Assembly (NCBI RefSeq): GCF_020497125.1 | Contig: NC_059072.1 | Location: 56,454,697-56,518,696, forward strand | Source of the DNA: Mauremys mutica | Lineage: Eukaryota; Chordata; Testudines; Geoemydidae | Reading direction: 5' to 3' | DNA length: 64,000 nt | Shown: in pieces, positions 11,168 to 23,374 of the stretch | How positions within the stretch are numbered: position 1 is the stretch's first letter | How the letters are laid out: the number at the start of each line of letters is the position of its first letter | Made by a program: the position numbers and the translations under genes | The notes under the pieces: generated by a model | Seen by the model: the letters and a program-made list of their open reading frames with translations, nothing else | The model's database searches: none | Told to the model about the DNA's origin: nothing

Positions 11168-11313
11168 TCGGGTCGATTACACAGCCTGGTTGTGCTTTTG
11201 ATTCCACCTCCACAGGTTCTTGAACATGAATTATAAGGTCCCCAAGGTCCCCATTCTCCATCTACAGGACGTGTCTCCATTTCTTTGCTTACACAAATCC
11301 CATGGTAACAGTG
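11168..11313 (-). CDS. ADAMTS20: ADAMTS20 exon: end of disintegrin-like module and first TSR
   Basis: This 146-nt exon encodes [49 protein letters not shown]. The [17 protein letters not shown] string is a classic thrombospondin type 1 repeat. Its W-x-x-W can be C-mannosylated and its C-S-x-T-C-G can be O-fucosylated in this family. Acceptor ...GTTCAACTGAACAG is pyrimidine-poor but the phase is right; donor GTATGTTGT. The preceding intron is the largest fully contained one (15.8 kb). Confidence 0.93.
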
Positions 11314-11974
11314 CTGTTCAGTTGACAAACAATAACATTTAAAAGTTAGCTATGTGTGCTTAAAATCTGAAAACCAAAATGGAAATAGTAGAAAAATTAT
11401 TTTTAAAAAAAGATATTGTGAAACAAGATTAATGGAAATCAACCAACAAGTTTATTATCGCAAGGTTACTGTATCACAGAAACAAAAGAGAGAAAAAATT
11501 ATTAAAACACACACATAAAATTAAGGCTCAGCATCAACAGGTAACATTAGATTTTCCAAATGGCTTAGCTTCCATTTTAGGAATGTAAACTAAGTGCCAA
11601 AATTTCAAGAGTGTTTTTCAACCAACAGCTCTCATTGAGAACCACAGAAGCTACTGAGAACTTTTGAAAAGGTGGCCACTTCATTTAGGCACCAAAATGG
11701 GAGCCAAGCTCTTTTGAAATTCTGACCCTAAATTCTTGTTGATATTTTACACACAAACTTCAGATTTAGATCTGCAGCAGTCTTCATCTTATAAGTTCTC
11801 TTCTATTTGCCTTGAAAATTCATGATGAAAAGCAAACCTAAAAATTCTACCATATTACCAAGCCACCAAGAAATTCAAAGTGTTTTAAGTATTCTACTAA
11901 AGCAAACAAAGCTAAAGGAAATATTAAGTAACTTTCAGAACAATTTGATTTCATTATGATGTATGCAGTGTTCT

Positions 11975-12085
11975 TGTACCCATGCTGGTCCCAGGATATT
12001 AGAGAGACAAGGTGGGCAACTTCTGTTGGTGAGACAGACAAGCTTTCGAGCTACACAGAGATCTTCCGTGAGTCTGGGAAACGTA
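11975..12085 (+). repeat. Old 3'-tail repeat related to the fold-back family
   Basis: The sequence CATGCTGGTCCCAGGATATT, AGAGAGACAAGGTGGGCAAC and AAGCTTTCGAGCTACACAGA is, on the reverse strand, an AGCTCGAAAGCTT...CTAATATCCTGGGACC repeat widespread in sauropsids. It shares layout with the fold-back elements at 16.2 and 23.6 kb (CGAAAGCT early, a C-rich 3' end late), suggesting a common LINE- or Penelope-like origin. Another decayed copy is at 38,105-38,215. Confidence 0.5.
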
Positions 12086-13059
12086 CTCGGAGTGTCACAG
12101 GTAAATATCATTTTGATGACACTCTAGATCTGATTTGTGTATGGGCCTGAAGACTTGCAGATGAGAGTGACTGGAAAAAATACTGCGAATGGAACTGGCC
12201 AAATTCAGCTAAGGCATAAAGTGCACCTCTCATGTTAGCTGCTGGGGGATTCATTAAGTTAGAGATAGAGATAACATAATTACTGTATATTCTGTTAGGG
12301 CCACTGCAGTTATTAGACTTGGCACCTTATAACTGTAACTAACGTATTATTGTTAATACAAACCATGAATGAGCATGGTACGTTCCAGACAAATGAGAGA
12401 CAGTATTACTACTTCTAAGAGTGTACAATCTAACCACCCAATCCTGCACACGAGTAGCCCTACTGAAGTCACTAGGAATTTTCCTGAAAAAGCCATTATT
12501 AAAAACTGAGTAAAGACCTCAGGATTTAGTGTATGGGTGAGATTTTTATAAAAGCACCTAAGGGAGATAGGTGCCCTACTCCTATCGACTAACTATGGGA
12601 ACTGGGGGACTAATTCCTTTAAAATCCCAGCCCACATTTGGTCTCTACATATGGGCATAGCATCATGCCTACACTATGACCCCAGTGACTTCCTCACTGG
12701 ACCACAAAAGAATGCAATTAATGACAATACTATATATAAATTCCCAAATCAGAGTGGTAGAGAAGGTTCCAGATTGGCTCTGGGATCTAGCAATTAAAAT
12801 AAGTACTACAGTGGGCCCCACCTTCCTCAATAGAACTGAATATATCACATCCAATACAGGTTTATGCTATCCGTTTATTATCCACATATACAGCAGAAAA
12901 TGGGTCTTGAAAATTACCCTTTTTGTTATTCAGCCAATACTGAATACATCACATGCAATACAAGGGTTCAGTAATCATTTTGCTCTGGATATAGGAACTT
13001 ATTCACTAATCATATTCTCCATACTGAATGCTGACTGATCTCTTATCTGGTTGAAATTA

Positions 13060-13320
13060 TCTGAATTTTTTGCCCTGGGTCACCTCAATGTCTACACAGA
13101 TGGCATTTTTTGAGCATTGGATCCTATGAATCCTATGGATCCTCCAGAACATGGGAGGATGGGTCTACTCAAGGTAGATTTGGGCCCACAAACAGAAGAC
13201 CACATGCTGGATTTTATCTTAGCTTAGGACTAGATACAGAGAGTGGCAATTTTACAGTCAGACCATCACTCCCTTCATATTAGGGTCAAAACCTAGATTA
13301 ACATTAAATTAAAAGGACTA
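13060..13320 (+). mobile_element. Decayed LINE endonuclease remnant
   Basis: Plus-strand frames give LGHLNVYTDG (about 13,074-13,105), resembling the catalytic G-D-F-N-x-H motif of LINE endonucleases, then MLDFIL (about 13,205-13,222) and QSDHHSLHIR (about 13,256-13,285), resembling the terminal S-D-H-H/Y motif. The order and spacing fit an AP-type endonuclease C-terminus. The catalytic Asp of the first motif reads His here. The younger CR1 3' end starts about 100 bp downstream. Confidence 0.45.
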
Positions 13321-13424
13321 AAGGAGCTTTTTCATTAGTCCAATCTCACAAAATGATGGACCTAATACATTTTCAGTACACTAAGGGATACGACTACTGA
13401 GCTGTTGGACTATGTGAGATAGCT

Positions 13425-13958
13425 GTGAAAAAAGCTAATGCAGTCTTGGGATGCATCAGGCAAGGTATTTCCAGTAGAGATAAGGAGGTGTTAGTACCGT
13501 TATACAAGGCACTGGTGAGACCTCATCTGGAATATTGTGTGCAGTTCTGGTCTCCCATGTTTAAGAAGGATGAATTCAAACTGGAACAGGTTCAGAGAAG
13601 GGCTACTAGGATGATCCGAGGAATGGAAAACCTGTCATATGAAAGGAGACTCAAAGAGCTTGGCTTGTTTAGCCTAACAAAAAGAAGGTTGAGGGGAGAT
13701 ATGATTGCTCTCTATAACTATATCAGAGGAATAAATACCAGGGAGGGAGAGGAATTATTTAAGCTCAGTACCAATGTGGACACAAGAACAAATGGATATA
13801 AACTGGCTATCAGGAAGTTTAGACTTGAAATTAGACGAAGGTTTCTAACCATCAGAGGAGTGAAGTTCTGGAACAGGCTTCCAAGGGGAGTAGTGGGGGC
13901 AAAAGACAAATCTGGCTTCAAGACTAAGCTTGATAAGTTTATGGAGGGGATGGTATAA
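13425..13958 (+). pseudogene. CR1 ORF2 C-terminal fragment
   Basis: This 178-residue open stretch includes ALVRPHLEYCVQFWSP, VQRRATRMIRGMENLSYERR, LKELGLFSLTKRRLRGDMIA and FWNRLPRGVV. It is the C-terminal region downstream of the RT palm in CR1 ORF2. It has no stop over its length, suggesting a fairly recent insertion, but it lacks the catalytic core and cannot act alone. Confidence 0.9.
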
Positions 13959-14397
13959 TGCCTAATTTGGGCAATTAATTCGTCTTTGACTACTAGCAGT
14001 AAATATGCCCAATGACTTGTGATGGGATGTTAGATGGGGTGGGATCTGAGTTACTACAGAGAATTCTTTCCTGGGTGTCTGGCTGGTGAGTCTTGCCCAC
14101 ATGCTCAGGGTTTAGCTAATCACCATATTTGAGGTCGTGAAGGAATTTTCCTCCAGGGCAGATTGGCGGAAGCCCTGGGGGTTTTTCGCCTTCCTCTGCA
14201 GCGTGAGGCATGGGTCATTTGCTGGAAGGTTCTCTGCACCTTGAAATCTTTAAACCATGATTTGAGGACTTCAGTGTCTCAGACACAGGTTTGATACAGG
14301 TGTAGGTGGATGAGATTCTGTGGCCTGCGTTGTGCAGGAGGTCAGACTAGATGATCATACTGGTCCCTTCTGACCTTAAAGTCTATGATTCTATGTC
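13425..14397 (+). mobile_element. CR1 LINE, 5'-truncated, 3' end intact
   Basis: This is the 3' portion of a CR1 retrotransposon. An open RT C-terminal frame (13,425-13,958) is followed by a UTR containing ATGGGATGTTAGATGGGGTG, GAAGGAATTTTCCTCCAG and CTTTAAACCATGATTTGAGG. It ends AAGTCTATGATTCTATG, the short terminal octamer repeat typical of CR1. CR1 elements retrotranspose by target-primed reverse transcription and are usually 5'-truncated, as here. The UTR is closely similar to the copy at 52,205-52,640, which indicates the same subfamily. Confidence 0.93.
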
Positions 14398-14553
14398 AAT
14401 GGCCTAGAAGAACATTATGATGATGATAGCTGTTGAAAAACTGGCTCTTGAATATTCCTTTCCTCTGCATCATCCTCACAGTTCACCTTGGTATTGTGGA
14501 AGTACAGAAAGAACTGACAGGGATTTGTAGGGGATCTTAATGCATGACAATCT

Positions 14554-14941
14554 TTGTTAGCAAGAGTCAGGCTAACTGTAACCCTAATAACGCGAGATTT
14601 GTAGAAGCGAGGATTGTGTGAGGCAAGTGGAAAAGAACTGTGTGAGAAGTTGTTTTTCGACCTTGTGTAGATAATATGAAACATAGACTGGAGTCTTTAG
14701 AAGTGAGAAAAACAAGATATCAGGATGACCTATGTATAAACAAAATGCAGCTGTTGCTTATTATTGTCTGTAACAAAAGTATAAATGTTTGCTGTAATTG
14801 TTTACCTGTTGAGAGACCTGTCTAGGAAGGGGAGACCCTATGTCCTAGTGCACTCTCTCCCTGCTGTAGCTGCTAAACAGTATAAAGTATCTGACTTTGC
14901 TGCACCCAAACAAAAAGCGAGAACTGAGTTTTTCTCCAACA
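14554..14941. repeat. LTR-like block
   Basis: The block is bounded by TGTTAGCAAG and CTCCAACA, so it has TGTT...AACA ends as retroviral LTRs do. It contains GGAGACCCTATGTCCTAGTG and TATAAA-like boxes. I found no matching flanking duplication (AATCT against GTATT), so boundaries and orientation are unsure. Confidence 0.4.
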
Positions 14942-16172
14942 GTATTGATATAATCATTGTAACAAATGGAACAACCACAAAAGACACTAGAGTGCCATAG
15001 GCTGTTCTATCCCAGCTACTCATATCCCTCAGTGGTAAAGAAGTAAGCCCTCATAATTTCTACTAGCAAGGATGGTGGAAAATGCCCCCTTGACACTGTT
15101 CAATACATGGCCCTTCTAAAAAGGTTGCCATTTTCATCAGAACTCATTCATTAACGGCTTTCTGTTTCTCAGTGTGGCAGGACACCACAGCATATTTATT
15201 CCATAGATAACTGTACTGTGCATATCATTTTCTTGCTGTGGTGTCTATTATAGGGTACAAATATTCATTTTATATGTGATGCGTCTTGGGTCCAATTTTA
15301 CCTTTTTAGCCCAGTATTCTAGCACCTCCAAATTAATAGCTATGAAAATGTGATGATACTGTGAGAGATCTAAAATGTGAATATGAAGAAACATAGCTCC
15401 TATATGTCCAGAATTTGTCAACAGGATGACAGGATATCAAATATGAACACAGTGGACTGAAAATTCTAGCTCCTATTTCACAAAAAAATAGTACTTCATT
15501 CAAGTATGAGATTTTTACTGTACAACTGTTACGGATATCTGACAGCATAGCTAAGCCAAAATTTAAAAAAGAAAAGAAAACAACAAGAGTGAGAATAACT
15601 TCAAGGGAAATTTCTGAAAAGTTGCACATAGAAATCCTATGTCTACATCGGGATTGTTTCTACCCATAAAAGTGGTAAGCACATGTTCACATCTGGGATT
15701 TGAATAGTTTCTTCAATGAAGTTGTATCAGCTATTGTTCTGCTGCATTCCTACAGAAGCAACAAGATGAAGTCACAGTATAAAACTGATGCACCAAACAC
15801 ATTTCAGATGTTTCTTTAGGCTTTCTTCAATTATTTAAAAAGTTTGCTTTTTCTTTCAAAAAATCCATGTGTTGATTTACATTATTATATATATATACCA
15901 TGAGAACTGTGCTAGGTATTTTATAATCCTACACATACGTACACCAGAATAGAGACAATGGAGAGATCTTAACCTTCATGACTGTAGTTTGACTAAACAA
16001 TGGGTTAAGCTCAAGCCCGGAAGACCCAGTTTCCCAAACTCCCTTCAGGGATCTGGCGGTTGGAGAGTGGAAAATTCCCCAACACAGGACAAAGAAGTCA
16101 AGGTGCTGATGCTAACCTTTTGAAAACCAGAGGCTGGGTGTGTCTGGCAGGGAGACTCACAGAGTGAAATAG

Positions 16173-16473
16173 AAGCAGCAAAGAATCCTGTGGCACCTTA
16201 TAGACTAACAGACGTTTTGCAGCATGAGCTTTCGTGGGTGAATACCCACTTCTTCGGATGCAAGACATCCGAAGAAGTGGGTATTCACCCACGAAAGCTC
16301 ACGAAAGCTCACGAAAAGCACCCACGAAAGCTCACGAAAGCAAGGCATCCGAAGAAGTGGGTATTCACCCACGAAAGCTCATGCTGCAAAACGTCTGTTA
16401 GTCTATAAGGTGCCACAGGATTCTTTGCTGCTTCTACAGAACCAGACTAACACGGCTACCCCTCTGATACTTG
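16173..16473 (+). mobile_element. Fold-back retroinsertion with 12-bp target duplication
   Basis: The perfect 12-bp direct repeat AGAGTGAAATAG flanks the insertion (16,161-16,172 and 16,474-16,485). The left half, starting AAGCAGCAAAGAATCC, is the reverse complement of the right half, which ends GTGCCACAGGATTCTTTGCT followed by a unique tail with ACACGGCTACCCCTCTGATA. Between the arms, at about 16,263-16,352, is a scrambled stretch repeating CACGAAAGCT several times and GCATCCGAAGAAGTGG twice, as if the polymerase had jumped. The long variable target duplication points to LINE- or Penelope-type insertion, not a DNA transposon. Confidence 0.82.
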
Positions 16474-19014
16474 AGAGTGAAATAGGAAGCTTTTGGGTAG
16501 GAGTGAGAAAGTAGCTGGACCAGCCAAAGGAAGAGAAGGCTAGTGGGGAGAGAAGGATCCATGTTTCAGAACACAAGCTATGTGATACATCAAAAGGATC
16601 CTGGATACCCCAGATGACTCTGACCCCAGTCCAAAGAATGCTCTGGACTGGTGGGAAAACTGAGGCAGGGAACTGCACATAGGGTTTATTTTATTTTTTT
16701 TTGTATAGGTCTGTGTAACTCTCATATGATTCACTAAAGAGCAATATTAGAATCCTGTTCAAACTGTCTGTATGTTGTGTGTTACACCTATCACATGCCC
16801 TTGAAGAGTTAAATTGTGGACCCAGAACACCCACACAGCTGGAGTTCTGGGAGAGCGTGGGGGGACCCTGAGTGGTAAGTATTGGTACTAGAGACTTGGC
16901 AGTAGGTCACATAGTCACAGCTCTCAAGATGGGGCTGCTAGACACAGGGTCTGCCCTGATAGTGTGTGCCTAGAGGCCCCAAGACAGCTGCATTGCCAGG
17001 ACTTCATTAGGGCTCCGCCTCCAGGGGCTTCAAACACCCAGGATTCAAAGTTTGGATGTCCTCACAGCAGTCTGTTGAATGACCAACAGGGGGCACCGAT
17101 CTGGGTCTGTGACATAGGGATTGATGGTAACGTGTGTTCTTCTAGAATATCAAGTTCAGTTACATTCAAATCTCTGAAGACCAAGAAATGAAGACCTACG
17201 ATAATGCCACGTCGACAATGCAATCTTAATTCTGCCCTCTTTGAGTCATGATGCAACACACAGCTAACACACATATACTAGCATTTTACCCTTATAGGTG
17301 CTACAGAGCACACAAGCACTGTATGACAGTGTCACATATCTTCTCTTTGCTAAGGCAAAACTAAGGGTTTAGGTCAGGCATAGCAAACAGCTGCTACCTA
17401 TACCTGGCCTACACTTAAGCAATGCCCCTACTCCACACAAACCACCCCAGACTTGCTACATATTACCTCCCCTTCACCGTTACTCTGAGAATTTCTTCTG
17501 AGACACTAGGTCCCAGAGACCACTGTCTCATATACCACCACACTGCTGACAACTCCCATAAAAAGACCACTATGCATTGCTACTGACACAGCTTACTGAA
17601 ATGAGGTATATTTGATCCTTCGAAGTACACATCCGCTTCTCATTATATCACAGTTATATGCCAACCTGCTCCAACTAATCTCTCCAGCATTCAGTGCAGC
17701 TAAACCTAATGCAACAAAGGCAGTTGGAGTGATTGCTGGAATTCAAATCTGTGAAACAAAACATAACACAAACAGCAGCACATTCTCTTAGTCCTTCCCC
17801 ATGTCTACTTATTATGGCACCACCCTTACTGAACCATTTCCAGTTGCTATTGCCAGCTCCAAGAGGCAGAGTTAAGGTTCCATTGTGGAGGTGGCATGTA
17901 CTTTAACTCTTCATTTCTGAGTTTTCAGAAGTTTGAGTATAGCTGAACTCAAAGTTCTGGAAGAACTTTGGCACCAAACAAAGGCACCAACCAAATAACA
18001 TTGTAATGTTGCAGTAAGTTTAATCAATAACAGATACAACTTTCTAAATTTTATTATATATATATAATAAAATGCATATTTTTTTAAAATTCCATGCTGC
18101 TGACTCCATTGGTGCTTTGCGTAAGTGTAGCACACCACTATATATATCTAGGGCCCAAAACAACAAAAACAAAAAAACCCCAAAAATGTAGGCTGTCACT
18201 CCACCCCGAAATCACCACATTTTGCCACTTGGCATATCACACATCTTCCCCCAGAGCACACCACCACTTAGGAACATCCAAACTAATTAAAAATTTAGTA
18301 GACCTGTTCAAAAATGGAATATATATCCCATTGTAAATTCCAATATTTCAAAATTTGTTTTCATCCCAAATTGAAACAAAATGTAGAAATATCTAAATTG
18401 TTGCAGAATGAAAAGTTCCATACATTTTGGGTTGAAACTTTTTGTTTTTACATATTTGATCTCAACAAAACATTTAGACATCCCTGAATCAAAAGGTTTT
18501 GCTTAGGCTCGGTTTAACATTAAAATGCACATACCTGAGCTGCCACTATGCTTCACTGAAACTGTGGTTTGGGCACCTCACACTTTCATTCTCATCCATG
18601 GGCAAACTCTTTTATCAGACTATATTGATTTAGTTCAACCAACTAAAATGTTTTGATTCACAACAATAGTAAAATACTTTGTTTAGATTCCCAACAGAAA
18701 ATTGAAAAAAAAAAAACTTAGCAAAACTGAAATTTTCCCAAAGAAAATTTTGACTTTGAGGAAAGCACATTTTTCATTGAAGAAACATTTCAACAGAAAA
18801 TTCTGACCAGTTGTAAAATGAAATCAAACCTTGCCTGTATTTTTCATACTTTTAAAGTCTGCATAACACTGTTGCTTTCTGATAGATATTATTTAACAAT
18901 TTTTTTAGTACACAAAACTTAAAGAAATAAAAACAAATGCAGGAACCTACATTTCAATTCATGTAAAGCTAATTTGGCATAGCTCTGAAGTCAGGGCAAG
19001 ATGCAAACTCATTT

Positions 19015-19270
19015 AGGCCTGGTCCACACAAAAACTTGCACCAGGTTAACTAAAGGTAGAATTTTAAACCAATACAATTTTGCATGTGGATACCCTTTGG
19101 ACACTGTAAGCCTGACTTTCATTGGTTTAGCTTGTGTTTGGTGTAAGCTAAAAGATTTATATCAGTTTAAACCTGATTTATGAGTGTCCACACAGAGGTT
19201 TTCATTGGTTTAACTAATTCACTTTTGGATTTAAGCTAAACCAGTGCAACTTCTAAGGACTTGTCAATAC
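19015..19270. mobile_element. MITE-like palindromic element
   Basis: The left end TAGGCCTGGTCCACACAAAA...TTGCACCAGGTTAACT and the right end (reverse complement) ...AAGTCCTTAGAAGTTGCACT, then GGTTTAGCTT, form degenerate terminal inverted repeats. TTTAAACC-type motifs recur inside on both strands. A related degraded copy lies at 49,060-49,290. It is non-coding. Confidence 0.55.
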
Positions 19271-19329
19271 TCAGAAGAACTGCAGAATGGATTTTGTAAC
19301 AGCTCCATTATGCTGTATCCAGTTAAACA

Positions 19330-22095
19330 TGCTGGGCTTGTCTACACTACAAAGTTAAATCAACATAAGGCAGCTTACATCGACTTAACTATGGAAGCGT
19401 ACACACTGCAGTGCTCCTCCCACCAGATTAACTCTCCTGCTACACTGAGATAATAAAACCACCTCGTCATAAGGTGTAGCACTTAGGGCGACACAGTTAG
19501 AGTGATACAGTGTCAGTGTAAACACTGCATTGATTATATCGCCTTAAGTGGCCTCCAGAAGTTGCCCCACAATGTGCACCGTGACCGCTCTGGTCACCAG
19601 TTTGAACTCTGCTGTCCTATAGCCAGTTACACAGGCATGCACCCCTCCCCTTTTAGAGCCCCCGGAAGTTTTGAAATTGCTCTTCCTGTCTGCTCGGCAT
19701 GGAGAGCTCATATAGCATTTGCCTAGCTGAGCATGCCAGCTCCACGCAGCAAACGCACCCCTGCCTGGAGTACAGGAGAGGTGGTGGATCTCCTGGCTCT
19801 GTGGGGAGAGGAGGCTATGCAGACACAGCTCTGCTCCAGCTGCAGGAACTTGCTTGGGGCATGGAGGAGAAGGGCTATGATAGGGACATGCAGTAGTGCT
19901 GTGTAAAAAATCAAAGAGCTGAGGGAGGCATAGAAGAAGGCAAAGGAGGATATATCGCTTCTACAAGGAGGGGGCTGGGGTCAGGGTGGTGGTATATGGA
20001 TTGGGGGCTGGACAGGGCAGCAGTCAGGCTGGAGGCTGTGGGGGAAAGTGGGAGCTGGAGCCAGGGAGGGTGGTGGTATATGTGTGGGAGAAGCAGTCAG
20101 GATGAGGGCTGTGGGGGAAGGTGGAGGGTGGTGTCAGGATGGTGGTATATGGGTGGAGGACTGGGGGAGGGAGCAGTCAGGGTGGAGATCAGGGTGCTTA
20201 GCCTCAGGCTGTGGGAAAAGATGGCACAGTTTTAAAGAAGAATGAAAAGAAACAGAATTAAATCTTTCCCTGGATAAGTAAAAACAGATACCACTGCCAT
20301 TCACTTTTTTATATAGACGTAAACAGTTAAATTACCGATGGAGGATGGGAAATTGGTACAATTTTTTTTTACACCTACCATAGATTATTCATTAAAGAAA
20401 AGAGATTTACTTCTCTTGAGGAAGGTTTTTGTGTTAAAATAAATCCCAGTTTTCAAGCCATCTTTACTTTAGTAAACACGTTACGTTAAAATAAATTGCA
20501 GTGTTACATGGCTCAGTATAGTATTATTAAAACTCAGTCAGCGTCATATGGACCAATACTGTATTTCCATTACGTTGCACATATTCAGAATTGGAATGAA
20601 CTTCTGTTATCTGGGCAATATGATTTGAGTCTCTACCTCCACAGTGATCACAGATGCACAGTGGTATACTTTTCACTCTCACCTCTGTTAAAGGAAGGAG
20701 GGAGATGTCCCAAAAGCAGTTTTCAGGAAAAAAAAATGGACTAGTGCTTCCAATTACAAGAATCCCTGTCTTTCAGCTGCATCTGTAGTTATTTTTGCTC
20801 TGATATGCTCTTTTGAATTTATTTCCTCAATTCTGTATAGAAGTGGTAGTACTGAAATGTATTTACAACAGAATTCATAAGAGCTAGTAGCTGCAGAAAA
20901 ATCATAAGCAAAGGGGATCAAATCCTTTCCTCTTTTCACAGGTGCACAACTCATGATATAAAGAGAAATCACTGTAGGGAGGCAGAGGGAGAGAATCACA
21001 AGGGAGTTCTCTGTACACTTCATACTGCGGTGTGCTGCATGTGAGTTACAACACACTACAACAAATCATTAGATAAAAATATAAATAATCTCCATCTGAA
21101 ACAAGTTCATATGTTTGAGGTTTGTTTCAATTGTGGCTGAAACCTTTAATCATACAAAGCTTAATTAGAAAAGAAAAAGCATTCCAGGACCGCCTTACAC
21201 TTTCCCCACCCCCATTCCATGTATCTTCCGGGGCTGCTGCCGACCCAAGGCACTCCACCCCGCAGGAGATTAAACACAACGACAGCCGCACGTACACCCA
21301 GCTGTGAGAGATTCATTGGTGTACGTGCTTATGAATTCCCTGTTCCTTCCCCTTTAAAGATACTTTCCCCTGCATGTATGAAGGTTATGTAGGTATGTTT
21401 GCATGGGTGTGGAATAAAACTACTTATGGAAACTGAATTTATCTTCATTATTCTCCATCATAGGGTGACTGTTACTAACATTCACCAACAATAGGTGCAT
21501 GTGCATTGTTACAGTCGGGCACACACAGCAATCATTTCAAGGTTCATAGCATGGTGCAAACAAACAATGCCAGGCTCAGCACACTATAGCAACACATATT
21601 ACTGTGGCTCATTGTTAAAATGCTCCTTCAAGGCTTCCCTCCACTGAATAGCCCCTCTGTTGAGTTCTTCTTATAGCCTTGTGTTCATAACGCACAGCAC
21701 AATACTGAAGAGCACTGCAGGATCTGTGCTTTCTGACAGAGATGGCTGGCTCGCACATTACCAGAGCAGCTGAAAAGCATCTGGAAACCTAGTAGAATGC
21801 TCATGGAATGATGGGATTGAGAAACCTGCATCATGTGATGCTGAACCTGCCTCCATGAGGCATAGTAAACCCTTCCCGAAACACCCAGAAGGCCAGTTGC
21901 ACAGTGGGATAGCTACGCACAGTGCACTGCTCTCTGTGCTGATGCAAGAGCTGCTCCTGTGGATGCGTTCCACCAACACAAGAAGCATAGTGTGGACATG
22001 CAAGAGTGGTTTCATTACAGCAGTGGCTGTACATCAGTGTAACTTAAGTCAGCGTAACTTTGTAGCAGTGTCACTGAAACGCTTTTTATAGTGGC
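19330..22095. mobile_element. Degenerate DNA transposon with distant inverted ends
   Basis: GGGCTTGTCTACACTACAAA at 19,332 is followed by GTTAAATCAACATAAGGCAG. About 2.7 kb away, at 22,025-22,066, lies a sequence whose reverse complement begins CTACAAAGTTACGCTGACTT. The spacing suggests the two ends of an autonomous-length element. Inside, 21,590-21,740 and 21,880-21,930 resemble non-coding parts of Harbinger-type turtle elements (CAGTGGGATAGCTACGCACA), but I recognise no transposase. G-rich tandem sequence occupies 19,960-20,210 with recurring GGTGGTATATG. It may be two unrelated fragments. Confidence 0.4.
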
Positions 22096-22274
22096 GGTGC
22101 TGAAAGCCAGCAGAACTATCCCCAAACTTTTTACCTTGTGCCGCCCATTCTGCCCCCCAGAGCTGAGGCTGGGAGCAAGGCTGTGTCTCCAGTAAGGGGG
22201 GACATGGAAGGGGTAAGGGGGCCGAGGCCAGGGCCACGGCTGCGGGCAGGCATGGGGCCAGTAGCCAACTACAC

Positions 22275-23155
22275 ATGGAGCCGTTGATCACTACCTGTTG
22301 AGTCCGACAATCTAGCCAGCTATCTATCCACTTTATAGTCCATTCATTCAATCCATACTTCTTTAACTTGCTGGCAAGAATACTGTGGGAGACCGTATCA
22401 AAAGCTTTGCTAAAGTCATGATATATCACATCCACCACTTTCCCCATATCCATAGAACCAGTTATCTCATCATAGAGGGCAATCAGGTTGGTCAGGCATG
22501 ACTTGCCCTTGGTGAATGCATGTTGACTGTTCCTGATCACCTTCCTCTCCTCCAAATGCTTCAAAACGGATTCCTCGAGGACCTGCTCCATGATTTTGCT
22601 GGGGATTGAAGTTAGGCTGACCAGTCTGTAGGTGCCCAGGTTCTCTTTCTTCCCTTTTTTAAATATGGGCACTATATTTGCCTTTTTCCAATCATCCAGG
22701 ACCTCCCTCCATCGCCACGAATTTTCAAAGATAATGGCCAATGGCTCTGCAATCACATCCACCAACTCCCTCAAGACCCTTGGATGCATTAGATCCAGAC
22801 CCATGTCCAGCTTTTCTAAATAGTCCTTAACCTGTTCTTTCACCATTGAGGGCTGCTCACCTTCTCCCCATACCGTGCTGCCCAGTGCAGCAGTCTGGGA
22901 GCTGACCTTGTCTGTGAAGACCAAGGCAAAAAAAGCATTGAGTACTTCAGCTTTTTCCACATCATCTGTCACTATGTTGCCTCCCCTATTCAGTAAGGGT
23001 CCCACACTTTCCCTGACCTTCTTTTTGTTGCTAACATACTTGTAGAAACCCTTCTTGTTACCCTTCACATCCCTGGCTAGCTGCAACTCCAATTGTGCCT
23101 TGGCCTTCCTGATTACACCCCTGCATGCTCGAGCAATATTTTTATACTCCTGCCT
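22275..23155 (-). pseudogene. CR1 reverse transcriptase fragment, internal only
   Basis: The minus strand encodes about 290 uninterrupted residues of CR1 ORF2: [20 protein letters not shown] (between endonuclease and RT), [37 protein letters not shown], the finger motif around [19 protein letters not shown] and palm [16 protein letters not shown]. It stops at about QVVINGSM, before the catalytic Asp-Asp box, and has neither the CR1 3' UTR nor the endonuclease. Both flanks (22,110-22,270 and 23,156-23,335) are GC-rich and unlike CR1, and the frame stays open through them. Ordinary CR1 insertions keep the 3' end, so this piece reached its position another way. Confidence 0.88.
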
Positions 23156-23374
23156 AGGCCAGCAGCTGGGATCCCACGTGTGCAGCCGAGAGCAGGGCTG
23201 GCACCTGGGACCTCGCGTGTGGGGCCAGGAACAGAACCCCAGGCACGAGGGCCAGCAGCTGGGACCCCGGGTGTGCAACTGGGAGCCAGGACCCCCGCAT
23301 AAAACCTCAGGGTGCTGCAGCACCCTCTGCAGCTTTACTTCCCATGCCTATGCTTTATAGTGTAGATATCAGAC

